A stretch of 64,000 bases of DNA from Monarcha castaneiventris obscurior. Lineage: Eukaryota; Chordata; Aves; Passeriformes; Monarchidae. The number at the start of each line of letters is the position of its first letter. Positions within the stretch are counted from its first letter, which is position 1. The notes under the pieces were generated by a model. That model ran no database searches and was not told the origin of the DNA. It was given only the letters and a program-made list of their open reading frames with translations. The stretch spans positions 24,577,001 to 24,641,000 of the forward strand of contig JAMPIT010000566.1 of the NCBI GenBank assembly GCA_026261815.1. Reading direction: 5' to 3'. The position numbers and the translations under genes are program-made. Below, one piece after another: positions 10,665 through 23,575 of the stretch.

Positions 10665-13600
10665 GTGAGAGATTATTAAAAATGAACAGTAGCCAATTGG
10701 ACATCACAAAAGGAGGGCCAAAAAGTTATTGCTGAAGACACAGGTGTATCTTTCTTTAGAGGTCATAGAATTTGGACAGGTAATACAGACTTGTCAGACA
10801 CTCACAATCAGTGATGGAAAGTTGAATTTCAAAATAAGGCAGCCTTTCCCAGTATTTTCCAAGTCAGTAAGACTCGGTCACCCCTAGATATTTCAGAAAA
10901 GCCTGCTGAGCCTTCACCTAGAAGCCACCTCTGCACATTTCTGCACACTAGAAGGAGTAATTATGAGCTAAGTATCTATACAAATATTTGGCATGTCAGT
11001 AGATATTGTTTCTGTGGCTATGCTATGAAAATGGAAAGTATTCTCTTTTTCAGTCACTCATATTATGACTGCAGGATTCCAGTGCAGATACAGCCATCAC
11101 TATTATAGCTTAAAGTATCAGAAGTAAAGATGAAGCCAACTCACAGCATCTAAAAATTTTCCGTGGGAACAAGGTATTATTGTTTGGTGTTCTGGAAAGA
11201 ACAAAATTTTGTTCTGTTTATTTTGGACCATCAAAGATTCCTGTTAAGGTAACAAGGAATTATATATAACCTGATACAGAGAAAAAAATGTCTGATCAGT
11301 TACTACATCACTACCATTCAATGTGTTCTGAAAGACAGCATTCTTTTTCTGACTTTCAAGCACTTAAATTCTTCAAGAGGTGAGTGAAAACCCATAGCAG
11401 TTGTTCTTTTAGGAAGAAAAAAATGTGCTGAGAACAGGCAATAGATTGTAGATGCTGAATTTCAGTGACTGCCCTAGCACACTGCACATCTTATTAGGGT
11501 ACTGGTGGAAATGTAATGTTTGGAGAAAACATTACAGGAAGACATTTCATGGTTAAGATTTTAATGCCATATAGGTAATATGGTTCTTAGAAATGTGTTT
11601 GTCAGGGAACAGAAAGTCCTACTCTGTATGTCCTATTTAAACCAAAATAATTGAATTCAAATTTCAGCTACTTTCCATCCACAAAAAGACCAAGAAAAAT
11701 TTAGAGAAATAATTTTTTGGAGAAATTGCATGGGGAGTACTTTTGAATTACAAATACATTCAAGAAAATTATAAGATGATTGAAAATAATTCATTAATAG
11801 ATAAAGACTGAAATAATTTAATACATTATTCATGATATATTATTCTCTCAGCTCCCTTGTTGATGACCTTCTGGTTACATTTTTTTTACAGTGCTAGTGG
11901 AAGCTATTCTTTATAAATGGATATCCAGAACTCCTGACATAGCTACAATAATAAAATGTGGACATCATTGTACAGAAAAAGCATGTTTGATCTTTTGCCA
12001 GTGATTATAAAACTTCTTGCATCATGTCAAACTGGTATTATTTCTGATTTATATCAGTGTAACTAAGATTAGAAAAGTGTCTTTTCACCTCAGAGGCAAT
12101 ACAGCTTCCACTTGTTTTCCTTTGTAAATTTGTACTTTATGAACAATTCCATCAAACACTGTTCTAAGCAAGCATTTAATGGTCTAATGGCTTTTCATTC
12201 TGTATAGTTTGTATCAGCACACAAGTGAAGACACTATGCATACTGAGGAAACAAATAGTTTCAGGAGGAGTGGTTGGGTGAAAGCCTGGCTTCCCATGGA
12301 TTCCTGTCCTACATTCCTACAGCAACATGCTGTAAGCACTCTGCTTTTCCTTCCTGTGTCCTGTGACTTTCACTCCCCAATAGCCTTAGCCCCTCCCCAG
12401 GTCCACAAGGGATCTCCTTCCCCATATCCACATGCAGTTCTTCTCCACTAACTCACTTTTACTATATTTTGACCTCCCTCCAGCATTTCTTACAATGCCA
12501 CACAGTGTCTGAGATTTTTTAAGGCTCCTGATAAGCCTTCTACAGAGTCCACCAATTTCCTCAGTTCCCTCTTCTGTCTCCAATTACCAGCTGAAGAAGA
12601 GGCAGCATGTCTTGTGGGTGATTCTGTGCTGCATCTGTGCTTATTAACTTCACGGTGTTTATTTACTGCTTTTTGAAGAGAGAACATCTGTGCATATACT
12701 GCAATCTTCTGTCATTGGTGGGTAGGGATTGATTTGGATTTCTTGCCTCTTCATAGTGGCTGCTTTCCTTGAAACAAGAAAAATTAGATATCTCCGAGAC
12801 ACTCTTGGTTAGACTTGGCAAAAGCTAGTAAAGATGAAAGGGAGATGGATATTTGAAGAGCAAAATTGCATAAAGCTACTCATTTTAGGAATTCAGGCTA
12901 AAATATGCTTAATAGGTAGAGAGCATTTGAGGCTGTTACCAACTTTTACCCATTTGTTTCTCACCTCATTTCAACTCTGTCTTTGCCAGTTTTTGACATC
13001 CAGTAAAACAGAAGAATAGAAAAAGCAAATTGTGGTGTTTTTATTGGCCAGTCCTCTATCCTTCACTGGACTGCTTGGTAAATGGACATATGCCATTCAA
13101 ATTTTTTAAATTCTGGTTTTGTCTCTTCTCTCTCCCCAAATTCCCTTCTGTCTGCCACTGTTTTATACAGTTTTTTATAGGTGTTCTTTTCTTCTTTCCT
13201 AACTATATTATATTAAAGCATCTCTGTTCTAATCCTTTCTATTGCTGCCTCAATTCATCCTTTCTTTATTACAGAATGTGGATTCTTGCACTTTTATTCA
13301 ATAAGTAGCTGTTACCTTACTATCATTTTATATCCTTGCAAACCATTTTTCTATTTTAACCATTTATTTTCTCCCTCTGCTCCATTTTTTCTCCATTTTT
13401 TAATTCCTTTCCCGTATCCTTTAGTTTTCTGTATTCTTTCCTCATCATCCAAGCCCCATTTGCTGTAGTAAAAATCTTACAGGTAAAATATTATTGCTAC
13501 CTTGTATGCTCTATTTGATAGATTCTTGTTTGAAAGAATATTATGTTTGTTTCCAAAATGTCTGAATGTTACCAGCTGCTGAACTAACACAAGCAAGTTT

Positions 13601-15699
13601 TCAAAGTTGTCTCTTCCACAAGATGATTGATTCCTTACTTCATACAATACAAAAGTAAAACAAATTAAAAACTAAATTAAACTGAGGATTATAACATTTT
13701 TCACTTACAAGGTACTTTTCTCCCAGATATTTTATGTAGATGGGTAAAAGTAAGTGCTACAAGTTATTACCTTTCTTGACATGTATACGAGCCTAGCAGG
13801 AGGGAATTTTCTGTCCTAAATTCCTATTCTAACTGTGTTTGACCCCACACAGGTCTTAAAAAGAAGCCAAATCTGCTACAAGTACCAGCTCCTTAGCCTA
13901 ATGTACTTCTGTGTCATTTTACTGGTTTTACATGCAGCTACAGGTGAATTAAAGATGTGGTCCTATGGGAGATGTCCCTAGACCTCGTATTTGTAGCTGC
14001 AGTCATTTCTAGACAGATTGAACTTGTACAGATTGTCCTTCAGTGTCTCAGGGCAGAGGGTAGATGTTTACATCTGTGTTTCACCATGGTGTTGCAGGTT
14101 TTTCCATTGATTCATTTGCTTTTTATGTTAGTTGTCTTTTCTAGAATGAGAATTTTCTCTCTTACACACCACCTACTCTGGTGCTACAGTAACAGAAAAT
14201 CCAAAGTAAAAATGCTAACAGATGTTTTCATGGGAAACCAGACCAGTTGTTTAATTCCCCATCTTCTTAAACTATATTTACTTTGGGAAAAATAATCACT
14301 TTGCAGCATTAGAAATATTAAATTGTTAAATACAATCCCAAAGGAATCTACTGGGGCAAAACCCATCAGTCTTTTACTGGGAAATGGGATGGCAGGTTGC
14401 ATTTCCCTGAGGCTGTAAAAGATAGTAATAGTTGAAGAAAGAAAGGCAGCAGAGGAATTCTTCCTTGATACAGAAGCCAGCTTGATCCTAATGCATCTAA
14501 GGATTTGACTGCAATTAATCAGTGTATACACTGAAGCAGCAATGTGATGTTGATGGTTTTAGCAAGGCCACCACTCATTATGCTGAGACTGTGCATACAA
14601 TTTAAGGTCTGCTGTGGTGCATTTAGAGTGGAGTCTTGCAGAGAAGACACAGTTTGGTTTCCATGGTCTGCCTCGTCTCATCTTTGCACAGAAAAGAAAG
14701 GAAGCAGCAAGCATCCCTTACAAATCATGGGTATGTTTTCTGGACATACACTGGTTTCCCCTTATGTGCATGGAAGAAAGTAATTTCTTCAAGTTGTGGG
14801 GCTTCAAACTCTGCTATGTATGTTACTTGGAATTCCCTCTATAAGACTGTGGTACGTGCTAGAGATACAGCTTTTGCTTCAAAAATTTGCAGAGTTCCCT
14901 GAGTCATTACTACCCTTTCTGGCACACCCATTGGCACCTGCCTCCAGTGGCTATTTTTCAAGAATAGCGAAGGTCAAGAGTTCCTGTAAAGGTGGTCTAC
15001 GAAACAGTGGTTTTGCTGATTAAGTACCAGTGCACCAATCACCCAGAACACTCACTTTGTGCTCCTCTAGCACCACGGACTTGCTGCATTTCTCTCCCTT
15101 TCTGCAGCCCTGTTGGTAGTGACTGAAGATTATTTAGCACAGGTTATCCAGGAGAAGCACAAGAACCATTATTTCTGTTGTATTATCTTAAAGCAAGAGT
15201 CTGAAAAGAAAAAAACCTGTAATAGTGCCAATTACTAAGCAACAGTGCTTCAATATACAAATGTCTGGGGTTGGTGGAGAAGTGAATTTTAAAAATCAGG
15301 GCCAAGTGATGGCAATAAAAGACTGTAAAAAAAAAGGTTATGTAATTGCTTTTTTCTTCTAGAATGTGTTTTGTTAAGTTTACCTTTGCTACAGTCATTG
15401 ATTAGAAGCATCATACATTTTAAGGCCAGAAAGAGCTATTGCAGTCAGGTGTTATGACTGCTGGTGTAACACAGGAGGTAAGCTTTGTAGAATAAGTTTT
15501 ATTTGGTGTGAGAGATAGTATTTCATGAAGTGTCAAGTTTCAAGTAAAAATATCCAGCAACAGAGAATCAACCATAGCTATAAATTGTTCGAGGGACTAG
15601 CTATGTTTACTGTTGAGGACAAATGTGCTGTACCTAAACTATTTTTCACCCTTTAACTCTGTACCCTGGTATTCTATTTGGAAGAGTTCTCCACTAGCA
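10665..15699. other. Unique AT-rich noncoding DNA
   Basis: Five kilobases without a recognisable gene or recent transposon. The part at 13030-13460 is strongly pyrimidine-rich on the plus strand. Open frames here stay near 115 codons or less and have low-complexity hydrophobic content consistent with T-rich DNA. Old repeats decayed past recognition may be present. Confidence 0.45.
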
Positions 15700-15900
15700 T
15701 ATTTTATCTCCTTGTGATTATACTTTCAAACTGTCATCAAGTCACTTCTTAACCTTCTTTTTTCAGTTAAACTAGTTGAATTTCTCTCACTCTAAATCAT
15801 GTCTTCAAGTTTTAAAACATTCTTGTAGTTCCTTAAATTCTAATTTGTTCTCCTTTTTCTTGAATTGAGGACATGACAACCAAGCAGAGGATATGAAAAG
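15700..15900 (-). mobile_element. Old CR1/L3-like LINE relic, 3' part
   Basis: The plus strand follows the antisense of the end of a CR1/L3-type second reading frame: AAACTGTCATCAAGTCACTT, then a CTTC-rich stretch, then TTCTTGAATTGAGGAC, where the family has 'TTCTTGAATTGTGGTGCCC'. The order of matching words is right across about 200 bases, but many substitutions and small gaps exist. It is far older than the bird-specific CR1 pieces. Identification is from memory. Confidence 0.5.
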
Positions 15901-18239
15901 CAACCCAGGAGTCCTACTTTCTACTCTCATTTCTTTATGAATTGAAGGTACGTACTAGTACTTTACTTAAGTAGTGAACTGAGAGTTTCTCTTCAATTTG
16001 CTACCCATCCTGACCCTGAAGTCTTTTCCAGTATAGTTTTTCCAAGTATGGCGGATTCTAATCTTCAAATGATCTTCCAGCTCTATCTTTTGGAAGAACT
16101 GTCATTTGCTACTAACCCATTTTCATCTTCAGGGCAGATTTTTTACATCCACTAATTTAAGACATCCACTAATTTTATGCTGCCATGAATTGTCCTGTCC
16201 AGACTATGTTGTAAAAGAATCCTGCTACTTGAAAGACTTCAAAAAGTCTCATTCATGTTTGGCACACTGTCTTGAACTTTGAGAAAGGGCATGCACTGTG
16301 AAATATATTAAGAAAACATTTAGCTGAGAGTTGAGTATCTTTAATGAGGGATTGTCCAGTAGGTTGTGGTTTCTGTAACATGTAGTCATCCTTTTTAATG
16401 ACTCCCTCTCCATAAAAGCTGCCCATTTTCTGACAGTTTCTAGCCCTTCTACTCATATGTAAAAACTCAAGACCTGCCAAGGGAGTTTTCCTCTCTGTTC
16501 TTCCAAGTCCAAAGAATAACTTCCCCAAACATCTCTTTCATAACCAACCCCTTCTTCACACACAGTTTTTGTTTCTAGCTGTTCCCCATTCCTTTCCATA
16601 GGAAAGTTCCCATAGAAACAGTCTTCTGTTCCTATCCCCAAAAGAGCTTCCTCTCTTCACTTCCCTTCTTAGTCTGATAGCATCATGGTCTGGAGGAAGA
16701 CTGAGTTGAGAGGTTATATAGTCAAGAAACAGAAGAAGGAGAGCATGTAGAGATGCTCTTCTGGAGCCAGCTGAAGTGACTGATCCCATCAGCACTCTGA
16801 ACTGCTTGTCATTGTCAACTGAAATGCAGCTCAGGAAAAGAGCTCAGTGGATGTTCCTGCCCTGCCTCAGGCAAAGAGAATGAAGTCAGCTTAAGTCACA
16901 GCTAGCACTGACTGAAATAACCTGTCTCAGTGTGCCTGGGATTGGGGTGCACAAATATTGCTTGATTTCATGGTACCATCTCTGGTGCTGGTGTGGGAAC
17001 AAAAGTTTGGGGATGGCAATTTCTGAAACTGGTGTAGCTGCTGGCAAAGTGCAACTGTATTAATTGGATCTGAACTGGTTTACACACTATAGCTTTACAA
17101 TTCAGCCTGTATGTCTTTGTGTGCAAAAGTTTCCTTACTGGCTTGAAAGTATTTGTATTTTTGGTCTAGTTTGGAGTTAAATATATATATATTCAGCTAA
17201 TAAAAATCAGGTTAAGCTCTAGTGTATTCTCGAATTGCTGTATTGGTATAAACTCCTACAGCATTGTAAATAAATGAAGAAAGAAAAAGTAACAAAGAGA
17301 TTAAATGAATGAACATATGAATGAGGGGATGAAATGAAGACAACTTTTCCAACTCAACAAAGCAATTGATTTAAAATTCATGAGGTAAAATGTGTGCCAT
17401 TCTTGTAATTATAGATTATGTACCAATTTAATCAATAAGGTTGATCACAAATTCTCCTTGAAGGAAGGACTTAAGACTGTGTGTGAATGCGTGCTTACCT
17501 TCAAGCATACCAGCGTTGTTGCTGCTTGAGTGCTCACATTAGGCATATTCTTATATGCCTGAACACAGCTGCAGCCTGCAGCACTGAGTCTAGTTACAAC
17601 CTGATGCTGCTGTAACTTTATGTTGTCCTCATCTTAATACAGTGTGATAAAATAGTAAAGAGGTTATTGGTCTGATCAACACAGCCCAAACCATTTTAAT
17701 AAAATAAAACTTTTGTATCTTCAAACAAAATGAAGTTAAATTGATTGTTTAAAGAACATCTCATGGGATTCTTATATTTGTTAAAAATAACTGATATTAT
17801 AAAATATTTTACATTCTTTGTATTTTTAAGGCAAGAAGGAATTCTTACTCCATAGATGAAGCAGCAGATGATTTAGCCAGACTGCAAACCAACCAAAATC
17901 ACCACAGAGGACAGGAACCCAAATAATCAAATTGTCAAATAAACAAAAGTAAAGAGCTAAAAGCATGAGGTTACTATAAGCTATTTTCTATAATAATCCT
18001 CCCACTCCTTGAAAGAAGAGAGAAAAATCACTAGTCTCTTTATAGAGTACATCAAATCTCATTTTGTTCTAATGTGTTAAAGTGCACACTGAAAAAGGCA
18101 GAGTTGACTCCTGGGGAAATAATGTTAAATCAGTTCAGAAAAATGAAGTTTGGAAAAAGGACTTTCATTTTCCTTTTAGTATTGCAACAAATGTATTCAT
18201 CTGCCTAGATAATCTGGCATTTTAAATAACTTCACTCTT
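15901..18239. other. Unique noncoding DNA
   Basis: No gene recognised. It contains a short tandem duplication, ACATCCACTAATTT, at 16144-16157 and again at 16162-16175, and a small AT dinucleotide run at 17180-17193. The open frames on the minus strand at 16253-16795 overlap each other and show no domain. Confidence 0.45.
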
Positions 18240-18620
18240 AAGCTCTGTCAATTTGATCTCCCAAGGTTAATTGATTATTTCTACAACAGTCGTGCCAGAA
18301 AAGATCAGAGCTCTTATATCTTTCCATTAATCCTTGCTGTTCAGGGAGAGGGTGCAAAATGAGAGTGCTACGATTGGCTTAAATCTTTGCAGGTCTCTTA
18401 TTTCCCCCCCACTAAAGTCGTATCAGACTAATGTCTGATTAGTTTCACATCACGGCACTCCATTTTATTAGTTTCACTGACATGGCATTTCAAGTATGGT
18501 TCTAATGATGGGAACAGCAAATCTGCCGTCGAGCATCCATGGCTGGTTACCACCCAAGAGCCCTAAACCCCTGCTAAAAAGGATGCTTGAGTCAAGGGTA
18601 GGAAAGGAACGGTGAAAAAT
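18240..18620. promoter_or_regulatory. Candidate enhancer block rich in homeodomain-type sites
   Basis: The block has GTTAATTGATTATT near 18266, several other ATTA words, and a perfect 7-base inverted repeat ATCAGAC-TAAT-GTCTGAT at 18422-18439. ATTAGTTTCAC occurs twice, at 18438-18448 and 18467-18477. It lacks low-complexity runs except a short C run, and contains unmethylated-looking CpG words such as GTCGTATC and GCCGTCGAGC, which are unusual in this AT-rich desert. Retained CpGs and dense sites suggest constraint. This is inference. Confidence 0.35.
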
Positions 18621-21600
18621 TGAACTGATTTACTAGGAGAAAAGGCAAAAAGTTTTAAAACATTGCTCTCCTAAAACTGACATTCAGCATTTTGCTGCAG
18701 TAAACAACCATCAGCATGCGACACAGCCTCTCCAGGCTTTTCGAGCAGAGACAAGCTTTATCAGCAATTGCTGTCGCAGTCCTTCTTTGCCGTGGCATAG
18801 GAAACACAATGGGGGATTAACCCTCACGCAAGGCAGTGTGACAACTCATCAGTTGAAAAACAGAACCTGGTCAAACGGCAGCTTTTAAATCAGCATTAAA
18901 ACCGCTGGCGTAGAGAATCCCTTAAAAACAACTACACAAAAGCCCTGCTGTGGTTTGTGGGGAACCCTCATTTATTTGAAATGATGGCAAATTGTGTTTT
19001 CCTGTCTCGAAACAAAAATATTTCCTGCCCGTCAAAAGGCTGAAAATAATCAGAAGACAGAGATTCTTGTCTGTTATCAGCCCCTTCTGTTTTTCACCTC
19101 TTCTCTCCTCTTCCCTTCAATTTGTCTGGCAGTTACACCTATTAGCAGTTTCCCCTTCCTTTTGTTTTGAATGTAAATGAACATCTGACTGGTTTAAAGA
19201 GATGTTGGTTTAAGACACACTTAGCAGTAGAGGTAAAACTCTCTGTCAGTGGCACTCTTGTGAATGAAAACTGCAATGGGTAAAATTGCCAGCCTGTAGG
19301 TGGGCAGAATTTGGCCCTTTGAGAATGAGGGAAGGCTGGCAAGGTGTGCCATGTTCTCCACTCCTCTTCATTTCCAGGTAGCATCACTACTGTCTTAAAA
19401 ATCTGAAAAAAGGGCCCACAGCTGTATTTAAGTAACCGTGGAGGTGTCACAATCAGCTGGATTTTATCAGGTTTAGTGTATTAAATGATACAATGAAATA
19501 CTAATGACCATCTCCCTTTGCAGTGGGTACACTTAGATCAGCAACAGCAAAGTCATTTAAAAAGATCCAGGGCACCAAAATTAAAACATGTGTAAATTAA
19601 ACACATGTGAAGTGCACAATATGTGGCAAATTAGTACAGAAAATACTGAGAAATGTGCATCTTCAGGGTTTGCCTGCACACCATGATGTGACAGGTATTA
19701 TTGCCCTTTGTACAATTATTTAAACCCTGTAGGAATTCCCAGTGTCAGAGTATGTCAGCATACTGTTATTAGACAAGTTTAATTAGGATCTACCCTGCTG
19801 CTCCTAACAAGTATTTAATTAACTTCTAGGCAGGGTAATTAGCTTTAGATTGTGGCTGATTTTCTGCCTCACCTTCTGTTGACACTTGGCCTACTGTAAG
19901 GCAGCTTGCTTTCCTGACAGTGTAATGGATAGTAGCTTTGGGAAGACTAATATCAAGGCTGACTAGTCTAATAAAAAAAAAAAAAAGATGAAAAGACAAA
20001 ATAATAACTACTAGGTCAGGGTCCAGAGGGATAAAAAAAAGCCACTCACCACACATGCAGACAGAAAAGCTTGATAATGGGAAAGAAGCAATCTGACTTT
20101 AAGCATTGCAGAAGAATAGAGAAAAAAGCGTGATACTGAAAAATCAAGTAAAGCAAAAGGACGTAAAAAGTATTTATTTAATGTATTTCCTTCAACTGGA
20201 TAAAAGATGAAGCTTAATTCCTATTTACATAGCACTACTGAGGTGTGCCTGTACTTTTCTGAAAAAGTCTCTCCAGTATAAATGAATCCTTGAATCCTTG
20301 CTCTAAAGAAATATGCCTCATTTCCCATCAGCACAGCGAATATTCCACAAAGTGAGCATTTAAAACAATTAGCATAGACCAAATGAACCATAGCAAATTG
20401 GTCAGCTCACCATTTAACCCGTTGGTGGCTTCTTGAAGAGCTCTGTGATTTCCAAGGGTGTAGCTTTTGATATATGGTATGCTATTCTTCTACCCAGTCC
20501 AGATATATCATTAAAAATAATGGGACTGCATTCAGCGCCACAGCTACAAAAATTTTGGGGCTAGAGGGAGGGAACACTCAGGAATTTAAAACCCTTTCCC
20601 TATCATTAGGACAAAAGGGTTATAATTCTCTTGCATTTTGAAAGAAGAATAATTTTTTAAAAAGTCTTTTAATTTTTTGCTGAGTGCCCCAGGTATCAAA
20701 GCGCTGGTTCTTCCAAACCTGCCTTTAATAGAAGCGTGCCAGCATTGCTCCAAAGCATTCCCTCTTGCAGAAATACTGCTGCTGGGCTTTCCATCACTGT
20801 TAGAGTAGGCGAATGTTCTCCCTGTCAGGCTCAGCCTGACTATTTATATTAGCTCAGAAATATCCAAATAATCACCAAAATATGGTTTGAAGGGGAACCC
20901 ACGTGTTTCACATACATTTTCATTATAGCATTTCAGGTGACTCACAAAGACTGCTGTTTGTTTCACATTTCTGCAGCGGCTCTGCTCTGTGAAGAGGTGG
21001 CAGCGCCGCTGAGCTGAGCGGGGGCAAACCAGAGTTAGGACTGCAGCACTGCTCCACAGGTATCTGCTGAAGAGCCAGGGAGGATGGTGTGCTTGCTGTT
21101 TCTTACTGAGGTTTCAGAAATTTCAACCTACAAGCTGACCATCTCCTTTACAAGAAGGCCAAGGACTGGACTGCAGTTATAATGAGATGGATAAAATGAT
21201 ATACCTGCATCCCATTTGTTCAAAGCCATGAAAAGCACTCCGAGACCATTGAAAGCAGCCACCAAGGTGCTTTTAGCAGTCACTTAAACTAACAACTATA
21301 ATTTTGGATAGTTTTAACAATAGCTAATTTCCTGTTTGGGGAATAGTAACATGAAAATAAATTTTGGAATAGATATTTTGTTGTGGGTTTTTTGTTTGGT
21401 TGTTCTTTTGTTGTGTTATTTTTGGTTTTGAGATGGCAAGGTTTGTACTTCTATCATCAGCAGAGAAAACAGACTTTTTGCATCTAAAATAGGGTTAACT
21501 AGGAAATGCCTCAGCTGACTGTAGCCTTCTTTTGATGTAGAACTATGATTTTATGCTGTGCTGTAAAACAAGAGTGTAGCTGGAGTTAGGTTCAGGACTT

Positions 21601-21860
21601 TGGGAGAAACCTATGTGGCACTTTGTGTTAAAGAAAACTCTGTGGAGTAAGCCATTATTCATTCTTCTCTCTCATACAAGTAGGTCTATTAAGAAAAACG
21701 GAGGAACGGGAAAAACTAGTCAAAATGGTGAAGAATTACTAAGGGGTGCACAGATCACACTTGCCCTTTTCCAGGCTGTTCAAGAGCACTAGCTAAAAAG
21801 ATTTTAAGGTTTTTATATCAGAGTTTGACAACTGAAATTGCTGAAGGGATTTTGGTATCT
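18621..21860. other. Noncoding DNA with further candidate regulatory patches
   Basis: No gene is recognised. Non-repetitive patches with dense ATTA/TAAT words lie at about 19720-19870, 20290-20470 and 20750-20970. An 8-base inverted repeat ACATGTGT...ACACATGT sits at 19586-19608. A T/G-rich low-complexity stretch lies at 21375-21430. These patches resemble conserved noncoding DNA in character, but I cannot test conservation. Confidence 0.35.
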
Positions 21861-22920
21861 TGTGGTGGGTTGACCCTGGCTGGATGCCAGGTACCCACCC
21901 AAGCCTCTCTATCACTCCCCTACTAAGCTGGATAGGGAAAGAAAATACAACAAAAGGCTCGTGGGTCACGAGGAAGAGATCACCCACCATTTATTGTCAT
22001 GGGCAAAACTAACTTGACTTGAGGAAGTTAACTGAATTTATAGCAAATCAAATCAGAGTAGGATAATGAGAAATAAAATATTAAAAATGCTTTCCTTCCA
22101 CCTCTGCCTTCTTCCTGGGCTTGACTTTGCTCACAGTTCTCTACCTTCTACCTCCAGCAGTGCAGGGGGAGAGGGAATGGGGGCTATGGTCAGTTCATCA
22201 CACCTTGTCTCTGCTGCTTCTTCCTCCTCACCCTTCCCCTGCTCCATTGTGGGGTTCCTCCACAAACTTCTCTGTGAGTCCTTCCCATGGACTGCAGTTC
22301 TTCACAAATTGTTCCATCATGAGTCCTTCCTATGGGGCGCAGTCCTTCAGGAACAGACTGTTCTAGTGTAGGTCCATCAGAGGGTCATGGGTCCTGCCAG
22401 CAAATCTGCTCAGCATGGGCTCATTTCTCCATGGTTCCTCATGTCCTGCCATGTTTCAGCATGGGCTTCCCATGGGGTCACAGCCTTCTTTGTGCATCCA
22501 CCTGCTCTGGTGTGGGGTCCTTCACAGGCTGCAGCTCCATGGACCTCTGTGAGCTCGCAGGCACACAGCCTGCCTCACCATGGTCTTCACCACAGGCTGA
22601 AGGAGAGTCTCTGCTCAAGTGCCTGGAACGCTTCCTCCCGTTCCTTCTCCACTGACCTTGTTGTGTGCAGAATTGTTGCTCTCACATGTCCTCTCTTCTT
22701 TCTCCAGTTGCAGCCACAGAACAACTTTTTTGTCTTAAATTTGTTATTCCAGATGTGCTTCCATTGTTACTGATGGGCTTGGCCTTGGCCAGTTGCAGGC
22801 CTGACATGGATATGGCTGAAACTGGCTCCTTTGGACATGAGGAAGCTTCTAGCAGCCTCTTACAGAAGCCACCCCTGTAGCCTACCCACTACCAAAACCT
22901 TGCCATGCAAACCCAATACA
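21861..22920 (-). mobile_element. Long solo LTR (about 1.06 kb) of a bird endogenous retrovirus
   Basis: The element runs from TGTGGTGGGTTGACCCTGGC to AACCCAATACA and is flanked by TATCT (21856-21860) and TATTT (22921-22925), a 5-base duplication with one mismatch. In sense orientation (minus) it starts TGTATTGGGTTTGCATGGCA, a start I remember from a widespread bird LTR. Around 22240-22620 it carries the family's imperfect internal repeats of the type 'CTCCA..GTGGGTCCTTCCCATGG..GCAGTCCTTCA'. A minus-strand AATAAA lies at 21990-21995 near the sense 3' end. No viral gene is present, so it is a solo LTR. Overlapping open frames inside are by-products of the repeats. Confidence 0.88.
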
Positions 22921-23029
22921 TATTTCCCTATCCTTATGATGCCTGCAGCACCACAGCCCCAGTCAGAAATGCATACTGTCTGCCTGGAAGCACCTATGTC
23001 ACTGCACAGAGAGAGCAAACCTTGAAGAT

Positions 23030-23575
23030 CCTCAAAGTTTTGCAGAATCTGCACTTTGACAGAGCTGCCCCTTGGATGCCTCCACACAACTTCAGGCCAT
23101 TCCCTTGGGTCCTGTCACTGGACACCAGAGAGAAGAGATCAATGCCTGCCCCTCCTCTTCGCCTCATGAGGAAGTTGTAACTGCAATGAGATCTCCCCTC
23201 AGTCTCCTCCAGGCTGAACAGACCAAGTGACCTCAGCTGCTCCTCACACGGCTTCTCCTCAAGGCCCTTCACCATCTTTATTCCCTCCTTTGGATGCTCT
23301 CTAACAGCTCAATATATTTTTTTATATTGTGGCACCCAAAGCTGCCCCCAGCACTCGAGGTGAGGCCGCCCCAGTGCAGAGCAGAGAAGGACAATCCCCT
23401 CCCTTGCCTGGCTGCTGATGCTGTGCCTGATGCCCCCAGGACAGGGTTGGCCCTCCTGGCTGCCAGGGCACTGCTGGCTCATGTTCAGCTTGCCATCCAC
23501 CAGGACCCCCAGGCCCCTTTCCATGGCACTGCTCTCCAGCAGTCCCCCATGATGCCACTGCCTGTCTGCCAAATA
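23030..23575 (-). mobile_element. CR1 LINE fragment (end of the second reading frame and 3' part)
   Basis: On the minus strand, translation gives recognisable CR1 pieces: ERGLGVLVDGKLNMSQQC, then RPHLECWGQLWVPQYKK, then, after a frame change, GLEEKPCEEQLRSLGLFSLE and LFSLVSSDRTQGNGLKLC. These are the C-terminal end of the CR1 endonuclease/reverse-transcriptase protein and the start of the 3' region. The 5' part is missing, as usual for CR1. Frame changes and a TA-rich insert near 23310-23335 break it. It lacks the usual ATTCTATG-type tail and is cut off about 110 bases right of the solo LTR. The coordinates are approximate. Confidence 0.9.

Noticed and set aside
22066..22773. Overlapping plus-strand frames up to 128 codons
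   Set aside because: They lie wholly inside the solo LTR, on its antisense strand, and reflect its internal repeats.
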